Origin: Nematostella vectensis
Lineage: Eukaryota; Cnidaria; Anthozoa; Actiniaria; Edwardsiidae
Length of the DNA: 64,000 nt
Direction: 5' to 3'
NCBI RefSeq assembly: GCF_932526225.1
Contig: NC_064045.1
Coordinates: 5,905,498 to 5,969,497, forward strand
The notes under the pieces were generated by a model. That model was not told where the DNA came from and searched no databases. It worked only from the letters and a program-made list of their open reading frames with translations. Positions 1 to 17,300 of the stretch are shown here, piece by piece. How positions within the stretch are numbered: the first letter of the stretch is position 1; the number at the start of each line of letters is the position of its first letter. The position numbers were made by a program, and so were the translations under genes.

Positions 1-3000
1 TATCTGGTTGTTTTGCCGTAAATATGTAACGTCTGCGAAATGCATAGACGATGGTGCGTGTCATGGACATGTAAAGACTAATGAAAGAAAACTACTTCAT
101 CAGTGTTTTTGCTAGGCGGTAAACAAAAGGGGGAGGGGGACTAATAAAAGAAAAATAATTTACCAGTGTTGATGGTTTGCTTGTGGCAAAGTTGGTGGAC
201 AAGAGGGGGAACAGGGCCGTAACAGGGGGTGGGGCACCGGAGCATGTCCCCGCCCCCAATATTTTCAAAAATTATAAAGAAATGACCAGTAGGGGCGTGG
301 CTGTGCCCCCCCAATATTGTCAAAAATTATAAGGAAATGCCAGTAGGGGCGTGGCTGTGCCCCCCCCCAAATATTGTAAAAAAATATAAGGAAATGCCAG
401 TAGTCGCTTGGCTGTGCCCCCCCAATATTGTCAGTAATTATAAGGAAATGACCAGTAGGGGCGTGGCTGTGTCCCCCCCCCCAATATTATCAAAAATTAT
501 AAGGAAATGACCAGTAGGGGCGTGACTGTGCCCCCCCCCCCCCAATATTGTCAAAAATTATAAGGAAATGACCAGTAGGGGTTGTGACTGTGCCCGCCCC
601 CCCCCCCAATATTGTAAAAAATTATAAGGAAATGACCAGTAGGGGCGTGGCTGTGCCTCCCCAATATTGTCAGAAATTATAAGGAAATGAACAGTAGGGG
701 CGTGGCTGTGTCCCCCCCCCCAATATTATCAAAAATTATAAGGAAATGACCAGTAGGGGCGTGACTGTGCCCCCCCCCCCAATATTGTCAAAAATTATAA
801 GGAAATGACCAGTAGGGGTTGTGAGTGTGCCCCCCCCCCCCCCCAATATTGTAAAAAAATATAAGGAATTGACCAGTATGGGCGTGACTGTGCCCCCCCA
901 ATATTGTCAGAAATTATAAGGAAATGACCAGTAGGGGCGTGACTGTGCCCCCCCCCCCCAATATTGTCAAAAATTATAAGGAAATGACCAGTAGGGGTTG
1001 TGACTGTGCCCCCCCCCCCCAATATTGTCAAAAATTATAAGGAAATGACCAGTAGGGGCGTGGCTGTGCCTCCCCCCCAATATTGTCAAAAATTATAAGG
1101 AAATGACCAGAGGCGTGACTGTACCCCCCCAATATTGTCAAAAATTATAAGGAAATGACCAGTAGGGGCGCGACTGTGCCCCCCCCCCCCCAATATTGTC
1201 AAAAATTATAAGGAAATGACCAGTAGGGGCGTGGCTGTATAGTATGCGTCGTCATAAACATTAATTAAACAAATGCCTTCCTTTTGAGTCCCCAATATAT
1301 TTATCTCATGTGTAGTCCCAGAAAATATCCATACCCCCCCCCTCTCACTATGGAGGGGGTCGGAGATATGACTCCCCCACCCCTCTGGAATTTTCAACCC
1401 CCCGGAAAAATATGAATACGAGTAAATGTTAAGGAAAAAGGGCATTTTACCCCCCATCTCTCTCTGAAAACGCAAAATGACCGCCAACTAATTTGTTACG
1501 AACAAACCTTTCGCTTTTATAAAAAAAATCGAAGATTACTATCTTCTTATATCGAAATTGATCTGATGATAAAATAAGAAATGTTGTGCACCATCTCGAT
1601 CTGATTTAATAAGCGTTTATGCACAGTCCTTTAATGGTTGAATTGAAGTGTTCAAAAGTCAAAAGTCTTGCAGTTGTATATAAAAAGGTTTTCTTGTTTG
1701 AAAATCGCTTTGTTTATGTACGATGGAGCTAAAGAATCTAAATTCTTTTCGAGGTAGGAATAATGCCTCTCTAAATAACAATAAAAAGACTGTTTGTGTT
1801 TTAAAAGTGATGTAATTAAACTACGACAAGTATTTCAATTCTTTTTCAGATTTGATTTTCCGCGCGCTCAAGGTTTGTTTACACATCTTCCGAAATTGTC
1901 TAGAATAAGATTTCTCCTCTACGATGATATTTTTAGAGATAGGCTTACTACTGTATACTTTTAGTGTGTTTTTCTTGATAGACACGGAGGTCTGAAGGTT
2001 ATTAGTCCTTTTTGCTCAGGGAAATAAATTATTTTTGTGCTTCTGTGGAATCTTGAAAATGGCGCCTTTGCGAGTGTGATCCTCTCGCTTACAAAAACGC
2101 GTGAATTAGAACTTTTCTATCCGGTAGAATCTTGAAATAAAAACCATTTTGCACACCTCCTCTCCGGAAATGTGTGGAAATGGCGTGGTTTAGGAGTATT
2201 CTAGCTCAGCCGTTTTATCGTAAATAGTGGACAACAGTCCATTCCTTAGCGTATTATCTATAGTATAGATTGCGACAGCTTTGATTATTACAAATTGCGA
2301 CAATGGTTTATTACAAATTGCGAAAGCTTGGGTTATTACATCCTTTTTAGTCCATTGAATATGGTGTCGTAAAAAGAAATTCTTACCCCTATGAGATAGA
2401 AAATTGGTTTGATAGAAGGAAGTTTTTTACCCTAAGAGATAGTTGAATTGAAAAAAACTGTAAAAAACCTCCTAAGGAAGTTTTTGTAAAAATGGAAGGA
2501 TTTTTTTTAACCTTTTCACCTATTTCTTATGAAAAAAAGCTAAATTACTACAAGACCCACCCTCGAAGGATTCTTAAATGGAAAATTTAAGCAGTTTAAA
2601 AAAAAAATCCGGTCTCAATTTTATCCCAAGAGGCAAAACAAAACAATTTAGTACAAAATCTAGTGTTCCCCCTCCCCTCCCCCCATCCCCCAACTTTTCT
2701 CCTTATTTCTCCCGTGTGACATTTAGCCTGGTCGCTAAGACACAGATGAGCTCATCATATGCAAGATGATCGCTTTTATTCAGATGCGAGATAACAGAGA
2801 GCAAAAAAACCCTATGTGTTCAAGGCCATTACACCGATTGCACAATAATCTAGATTAGCCCACTATCACAGCCTTTCGAAGTCCCCTACTCTACAAGAAA
2901 ATTCAAGCGAAAGTCAGAAGCCAAGATTTCCATTTGACAGAAAACCCACGCTACAACAGTCAACATAAAGCAACGAGTCGTAAGTTGACATGTAAACAGA

Positions 3001-3895
3001 GAACCGTGCTCTAGTTCTGGCCGCGAAAACTCAAACATTATGTTTCTTACTAAGTCAAACGTGGCGTTTATACGAAGAAAATCGGTTCTAGATGTTTTTA
3101 AATGCGTAATTGTAGATGATTATGTTCGGGTTTGAGGGAAATAGAATTTATGATTATGATGGTTGTCATCTTTATCAGAGATGGTCTGAATACGTGGAAC
3201 GATCGGCTTTGTATGCTTCTGATTCAATCGAAAACTCACCTTCTAAACTCACTGATTACGATTCTAGAATACCTTCTACACAGTCCTCACGAAAGTCATA
3301 CTGAGCACACTCTTTTTCGAGTTCTTTTTACCGGGAGAAACTATTTCTCTAACAAACAGCTAAATTCGATTAGCTTTGCTGAATAATTTGAGTCGCATTC
3401 ATAAGCTTCGGGCACGTTTTCGGGTAGAATTTCTAAATTATTTGAGTCCACAAAAATGCGCTTAAATAAAGAAATCGAGCGTTTTACTCGTGCTTTCTTT
3501 GCGCTGTTTTTATGTAGTTCTTTTAGCTCTTTTGAAACATTCTTTTGTTTAACAACACTGTTCCAAGCCGTGTAGTGAATCATTTGCATGCGGGTTCAAC
3601 GCTTTCGCTGACTGATAATGATTGAGATGCGGGATAAATAAATATCTAAATATCTGTTTTGCAAATACAGAACATAAGAAATTCGCTGATTTTGACCCCT
3701 TCACATTCTCTGATACATTTTCGCCGTAAATATACCTTTTCAGAAAATAAAAGAAAAAAAACTTTTGATTCGATAACAGCATTAGGTATGGTCTTTGTTC
3801 TTAATTATGACACATTTAAAACAGACGATATGTCAATACATATACTAAACTTGAGTACAAGTCTTAAGAATATTGTCTTGCTGTTGTATTTCCAG
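1..3895. other. Gene-free left flank with repeats
   Basis: No open frame here looks like a conserved protein. Positions 212-1240 hold an interspersed repeat with an expanded internal minisatellite (separate entry). From about 1500 the DNA becomes AT-rich and unique-looking, with one small local duplication near 2290-2340 (attacaaattgcga twice). The first coding exon of the zinc-finger gene begins just after an acceptor at 3894-3895, so at least one 5' untranslated exon and the promoter should lie in this flank or further left. I could not place either from sequence alone. Confidence 0.6.
212..1240 (-). repeat. Interspersed element with expanded ~60-bp minisatellite
   Basis: About 18 tandem units run from ~250 to 1240, each roughly: ggggcgtggctgtg, a variable C-run, aatattgtcaaaaattat, aaggaaatgaccagta. 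The array starts inside a copy of an interspersed repeat whose end reads cagggccgtaacaggggg at 212. Related single-unit copies occur near 20015-20140, 46560-46760 and, inverted, 47155-47250. Units show higher-order structure. A four-unit block with variants cgtggctgtgc, cgtggctgtgt, cgtgactgtg and gttgtgactgtg occurs at about 400-645 and again at 645-880, then degenerates. Small open frames through it are artefacts of the repeat. Confidence 0.85.
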
Positions 3896-3905
3896 GGTCC
3901 CAATT

Positions 3906-10107
<6,202 letters not shown>

Positions 10108-10444
10108 AGAACCTAGCTGACTGAAACCGAGAACGGATTTAGAATCTGATTTGTATAAACGGTGAATATATTTCTGAATACTTGTTTTTAGCGCACTAGC
10201 GCTTATTTCGAACTTATACAAGTGTGTAAGAAATTTTATTGTTATTCAAAGTTTTACTATTTTTATTATAGATGATCTCATTCGATCATGTTTTTGATTT
10301 TACAGAATATATTAATAGTTATCAAAAAAAAATTTCTCTCTTAGCATACCTCCTCAAACATCTGTTAAAAGACTAAATTATTGTAAATGCTGAGTCTTTT
10401 GTCTAGCTCGTTTCCCGGAAAACAATAGGATCCATAATACATCA

Positions 10445-10450
10445 AATAAA
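10445..10450 (+). terminator. Candidate poly(A) signal of zinc-finger gene
   Basis: An AATAAA hexamer lies about 340 bp after the stop codon, the first canonical one I see downstream. Cleavage position is unknown. Confidence 0.5.
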
Positions 10451-11396
10451 ATGTTCATTGTTGCCATGCTTTGATTATAATAGACTTTTATCATGCTTTA
10501 ATATCAAAACTGGTACACATAATTAGAGTTCCCTAGACAGGAGCAAAAATGGCAAAATTAAAATTGTAAGGTTGTGTTAGCTTTAATTTTGTTTATATTG
10601 CGCACATTGCGGTTTTCGTTTCCAAGACGCAGCTGGATTTTGGTGACAAAATCCATTTCGACTGCAAAACAATGAGATAACGCTGAGAAGCACCAGGCTC
10701 AAAAAAATCAAAAACGCAAAGCTCAGAAACAATTTGAAGTCAATCGCTCGTTTATCGGTATTTTCATGGTGAAGGTAGCTGGGAAGGCAATTTATACGAT
10801 TAGGTCGTTTTTTTGTGACCCAAATATAGCTGTGACATACAGAATTGGAGGGATTCTAAGGTCATGATTGACGTCTAGTAAAAAAACAAGTTGAGATTCG
10901 TAAACGAAAGGCACGGGTGCACGTGTGACTGAAAAAAATATAAGCATGTTTTTATGGGGGTTTTGTTATTTGATATGTTCATGCTAAAACCCTATTTTCC
11001 TTAGTTTCGTGGAAATATACAAAAAAACAAAAGTGATTGCTTTAGAATTTTCAAAGCGTTAAACAATTCCGGCACCTCTCCAGATACATATATACATATG
11101 TACAGATATTGTGGATCTGCAGTTTCGGGAAGCTTTGGTATTTCTCGATTTGACAGTAAAAAATATAAAATCTATACCATAAAACTTTATAAAAGTATGA
11201 AAATATAATTTTGGCGTATTATTGCTTGAACTTCGGATGAATTTGCTAACTGGTCTCTGGCTTTCTAAAATCACTAAATCGGACTCTGGTTATCTGAATC
11301 AATCTGGCTTTCAATCAACCAATCTGACTTTTCAACACACGAGAACATAACAATGTTTAAAAGACGCGCGCGCCTTCTTTCGTCGGGAGCTGTATC
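10451..11396. other. Intergenic region between convergent genes
   Basis: About 0.95 kb lies between the zinc-finger poly(A) signal and the stop codon of the reverse-strand CARD-coiled-coil gene. It is AT-rich with no conserved frame. It presumably holds the 3' UTR of the CARD gene, but no canonical poly(A) signal is obvious on the minus strand. Confidence 0.5.
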
Positions 11397-14300
11397 TCAG
11401 CTTGTCTTCGCCAGGTTTGTTCCATTGTCATGCAGCACTCGAATCGTCGGCTCCGACTGTCGGCGAGTCGACTTTTTCTTCATCGCCCATGCTCTCTGAC
11501 GAAAGTTCAGCGGTTTGTGGATGAGGTTATTATAGAATGCGTGTAGTTCATTTTCCGTCATTCCTAGCGCGCCTTGCTCGGGCCGAAGCTCCCCCTCGGA
11601 TCGCGAGCCTACCAAAGGGTTCCCACACTCGTCGGTTCGCACCCAGTGAAACGAGTTGTCGATATCGGTGGAATCGTTATCGTATAGATCGCTCGATTCT
11701 TCTTCTAGAAGTTCGTCATTCACAGCATGTTTCACCTTGTTCCCGTTTAAGAGCAACGCCGAGGTGGAAAGGCTTTTTGAATACAGATGAGGTCTACTTT
11801 TTGGTTTACTTACTTCCGGCTTGTCTTCTTCCACTTTACAATCGTTTTCAGCCCCGCTGCTTTTGGAGCCTTCACTACGCGGGCTCGCTCCTTCTTCGTG
11901 GCAGTTTCTACTCGAATTTGTCGACGTCGAATCGAGGCTATGCTCGTTTCCAGTGTCTTGTGTGGTTGTCCCTTCCGCAGGGCTTCCGAGTCCATTTCTC
12001 CCTAAGGACCCCCCGAACATGCACTGCAGCGTTCCATAGGAAGGGACGGATTTGAAGACCATTTTGCCTGCTTGAAGGAGATCCGGGTTTGTGTCGTCAG
12101 GTTTTGTTATTAGGGCGCGGTCGAGGCTCATGACTTTGACTTGGGTTTGTTGTGTTCCCGCCACGCGCTTGCGAACGCTATCTATTATAGCTGTCGTGGC
12201 ACGACGGTCCGCCCAAGAGAAGCCCTCCAGTTTTCCTGTAGGGGAACCCTGTGGACTTGACGCCTCACTTACGCTCTCGTATAGTTGAGTGACGTCAATT
12301 CTATCCTTGATGGTATTAACTTCGTTCAGCTTCAAGACAAAGATTATATTCATATTTAATAACCTTTTTTCTATTTTTACCACTATGGAAACAGTGACAC
12401 AGTGATCACCAAAGCAAAAGTGTTTACCTAAAAAAAGTAAGCGACAAAGGCAACATGGTATACACAGTCATCGTATGCAAGGCGTGGCAGGGGTGGGGCA
12501 CTGAGGCCAGGTTCTCCACCACGCCCCCCCTCCCCCCTCAAGCCTCCCCTCCCAATGTTTTTATGTTTCTGTTTCATTTTTCTCAATATTTAAAGGCTAC
12601 ACCTCTCAGAAACAAAATCAGGCACAAACGTCTGGGAAACAAAAAAATCACATGCACTCTATTCTTCACAGAACTCCCCCCTTCTTCTCTTTTCTCCGGT
12701 CCGCCTCTAATTCAAGGTCTCCATTCAATCTTTTGATGAACTGGACGCGCCTGCTTAAATACTGTATTCAGTCATGTAGCAGCCCGCTCGTAAGGCCTAA
12801 CGTAAATGGCTGGATTATATTGGATTTTACACCATTATATTGTTTTGTTTCCCATTGTTTTGTCTGTGGGGCATTAATCCAATGATATGAAATTTTCTGA
12901 GAGCTGCTTCACGACCCTAAATATTGCTAAAAATGAACGAAATAGATAAAGGCTGTAAGTAAACCCTTACGTGTTCGCAGCTCATCCTCTCCGCCTTCTC
13001 TCTGTCGTCATGCACACGCAGCTTACTCTTCAACTCCTCGATCTCAAGTTGTGCGGCTGCGATCTTTCTTTGCAGCGGCCTCAGCTCGTTCAGCGCCTTG
13101 TCGTATTTTTCCTCAAAGTGTTTAGTGTGTTCGCACTGTCGCGTGACCATGGCGTCGCACGTCTGGATGACGTCATGGTATTTTTGTACAGCCTCGTCAC
13201 GCTCCTTCTGGGCATTGTCACGCTCTTGCAAGGCTTCTTTTCTGCAAGTGGTAAGCATAATTGAAAAGGGTTTTTTAAAGTATTTAGGCGCGTAACTAGG
13301 ATTGGTTTAGAGGGTACGCAGTTATGGGCACCATAAAAATGGGTATTATATGGAAAAGCATAGTATTAAATAAGAAATGAAGATTACTTAAAAATAAACG
13401 ACCCACTTTTTGGCCGCCAAGGGGGAAGGGGTGGGGAAGCGCACTAATGATGAATAAAAATAATATTTAAATATTTAATATTTCAATAATAAGGTAGCTT
13501 CCGTTATTGGGTTTTCGTTTTGACAGCTTAGGTTATTAGGTATTTGGGCCTGGTTCTTCGGTCTATCCCCATCTCTTGTTTCCAGTTCCCTGCACCTTGA
13601 CTCAGAAAAGAAATCCCGCTGTTTCCTGTACTCTTTGATACCCTCCTCTAACTCGTCATTCCAGTTTTTCAGATCCGCTGTTGCAATTTTATTTAGCGAC
13701 AAGTGAAGCTTTAACTCCTCCACATTCTCCTTCAGTTTGCAATTGTCTGCCGCCGCGTTCACGAAGCTTTGCTGTAGCTGAAACCACGAGGAAATATAAA
13801 AATTAGCTTCCAGTGGCTGAAAATAAAATTAAGCCATGGCGATATATCCAGTAGACAGCGATTCCTTGTTAGTTATTTGTCTGTTTGTTTTATTTTTAAC
13901 TGTTTTACTCCCCACTCCTCTCCCTGTGAACACATGCTTGACTCCCCACTCCTCTTTCCCGTGAATACTTGTTTTAGTCCCCACTCCTCTCCCCGTGAAT
14001 ACATGCTTGACTCCCTACTCCTCTTCCCGTGAATACCTGTTACACTCCCCACTCCTCTCCCCGTAAATACCTGTTTCACTCCCCACTCCTCTCCCCGTGA
14101 ATACCTGTTTTACTCCCCACTCCTCTCCCCGTGAATACCTGATTCACTCCCCACTCCTCTCCCCGTGAATACCTGTTTTACTCCCCACTACTCTCCCCGT
14201 AAATAACAATTTTTCTCCCCACTCCTCTCCCCGTGAATACCTGATTCACTCCCCACTCCTCTCCCCGTGAATACCTGTTTTTCTCCCTACTCCTCTCCCC

Positions 14301-17300
14301 GTGAATACCTGTTTTACTCCCCACTCCTCTCCCCATGAATACCTGTTTTTCTCCCCAATCCTCTCCCCGTGAATACCTGTTATACTCCCCACTCCTCTCC
14401 CAGTGAATACCTGTTTTACTCCCCACTCCTCTCCCCGTAAATAACAATTTTTCTCCCCACTCCTCTCCCCGTGAATAACAAAATTTTTCTCCCCACTCCT
14501 CTCCCCGTGAATACCTGTTTTACTCCCCACTCCTCTCCCCTTGAATACCTGTTTTACTCCCCACTCCCTCCCCCGTGTGTGTGTCTATTTTACCCCTACT
14601 CATATTTCAATGCATCTTTTTTTTTTCTCATACCCCCTGCGTACCTGTTTGTATTCGTCAGTGACAAGATCAAATTTTGCTTTGAGCGCCTCGGTCCAGT
14701 CCTTTAGCTCGTTCAATTGGTTCCCAGACTCGTCTCGCTCGGCGATCAACTTTTGATTGACAAACTGGAGCTCCCTGCATTGCTTCTCGAACTCGCTAAC
14801 CTGCCGTCAATTACAAGAATCTTTGGCTTTTGATCACCGGGACGAACATTACCAGTAAGCGGTCTTACAGCCAGACAAAGTGCTGTAATAAACCCAAACA
14901 TGTACCTCTGACTTTACTATAATTTCTTCCCTGGGTCTCAAGTCTCGCGCATACCATCACCCCACTTAACTATTCTACCCCCCTCACTTGGTCTAACACT
15001 TCTCTCTAATCCTATACACCCCTTTCTACGCTTATTCTCAATCTTTACCCGTCCTTCACTTTTAATGCTCTTGGTTACACATATACCGTTACCCCGCCTC
15101 TCAACTTTTCTATCCCCTTTTCTGATGGGTCTATCTATCCCCTTTTCTGGTTATCTTAACCCGCCCTTACCCTTTCTACGCTCTTTCTTCTGGTCTCAAA
15201 TAACCAAGCTTAACCCTCTCCCCACCCCCCGAGTCTTACGGTTCTTGCCTACTTTTACCACCCCCTTTTATTTTCTATAATCCCTTTCTGGTTCAAAAGA
15301 TTCTTGCCAATTTTTACTAACTATCTTACCCTTTCTATTGCTCTTCTGGGCCTTTCATTGTTAGCTTAGCTTTACCTACCTTATTTCGTTTCTATCCCTT
15401 TACCTTACTTAGCTTACCCTTACCTACCTTATTCCGTTTCTACCCCCTCTCTGGGCCTTACATTGTTAGCTTACCTTTACTTACCTTATTCCGTTTCTAC
15501 CCCCTCTTTTGGCCCTACATTGTTAGCTCACCTTTACCTACCTACCTTACCTACGGTTTCTTTGCTCTCTTTCAGGGCCTTGGAGCATTGCTCACCTTAT
15601 CCCCTCCTTTTATCAACCTCTGATGGGTCTTACGTTGTTTGCTTACCTTTATTTTCCTTTTAACTTTTTTATCCTTTCTCTGGGCCTTACTATATTCGCT
15701 CGTCTTTACCTCTACTCCCTCCACTTAAACTTTTTATGCTCCCTGTCAGGGCATTGCTTGTTTCTTCCCTCCTTTTACCTTTCTATTCACCTTTCTGGTA
15801 CTTACGATTATATCCTTACCTGTACTTTGCTTCTACCTTTTCTATGTAAAAATCTGGAGTTTGCGTTTCCTGTTAGCATTTACCACTTTGTTTTACCTTT
15901 TCTATCCCCCTCTTTGGATCTTACCTTTTTCGATTACCTTTACTTTCCTTGTCTATGTTCAAATCTGGAGTTTGTGTTTCCACATTTTCTTACCTTTTCT
16001 ATGCTTCCTTTCTGGGTCTTAAGTTTCTCGCTGAGTTTTATCGACTCACGGCGTTCATGGTCATAATTCCTGGACAATTCCCGCCACTCTTTTAGCAGCT
16101 CATTGTGCTGTGTGCGAAGGTCTTCCTGGACTTTGCGCATCTGCTTCGCTTCCTCTTCTGCTGTCAGCAATTTCATTTGTAACGCGATAATAAATGTATT
16201 CCTCTCGCAGATAATTTGCTGCACATATAAAATAACAAAATTTGAAGCTAGGTTCGATCAGACACCATCAGTAGAAACCATTAATCTTCAGAGCATACTT
16301 CAAGAATATATCGCAAGTGTATACGTGCCGAGAAATGTATAAGAACTCGCGCTCTGATTGTCTTGCTATCATGACAGTATAACAGTATAATTTAATTGAA
16401 TTTATCATCAACTAGGTCACCGTGCTACCTAGCGATAATTGACCAGTGGGTCCTTTCTTATAATGCTTTTTCCAAATGATACCGTCCCCCCACACACACA
16501 CACTCAGCCAAACCTATGTACGCGCCTTCAGGTGTCCAATACCTTCCAAGTTCCAATACCTGTAGGTTTCTTAGCTGTACAGTAACGGCCTCGCTAAGTT
16601 GACTGGCGTTCTTGTGCGCCTCCGCTACGCCCGCCTCCGTGTCGATCATCTGCTTCTCAAGGATCCCCACTCGCCTGTGTTTCGCCTCCAGGTCTGTGGA
16701 GGCCTGGTCAAGGTGCTTGCCAAGTGATTGGTTCTCTTTGAGCACTTCGTGATAGCGCATGGCAAGGTCGTGGAAATCGCTGATCGTCTGCTTCAACTGA
16801 CCGCTTAGGATTTCGACATCAGGAATATACCTACAATCCGCTGATCGAAAAAGGTGTAGAGTCAGAGCAGATATATAACAAAATACGTTTTATACGGTGT
16901 CGCAGACAAACAATAGGGTGATTTAGATCCACGACGCCGGCAAGAGGACGCCGCCTCGCGCACGTTCGATTGCGCGCGCATGCTAATTTTTGCCGGCGTG
17001 AACGTAAAAAAGCATAAAACGCCGTATGAGTTGGGCCTGGTACGAGCCACCGAGTAATTTGGCAATTTGGCATAATCAGCAAGCTAGCATCAAAGGGTAA
17101 TCGGCTTACCTAGAGTGAGGGTCATGTCGTTATACAGGCTACCTGGATCTGTAGGTAAAGCAGTAGATGTAAGTAATTAAATTAGAACTTTCGTGCACGG
17201 GAATAGCGAAAAGATAAATAGGCGGTATCCTCGGGTTACATTGAACCCTCTTTAAGGTTACCAATTTAAATTCCAAATATACATACTGTTATAGAAGCCG

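Noticed and set aside
212-1240. CRISPR-like array
   Set aside because: Units are contiguous tandem repeats with no unique spacers, in animal nuclear DNA.
11537-12055. 172-codon plus-strand open frame
   Set aside because: It is antisense to the last coding exon of the CARD-coiled-coil gene, whose frame is supported by splice phase and composition.
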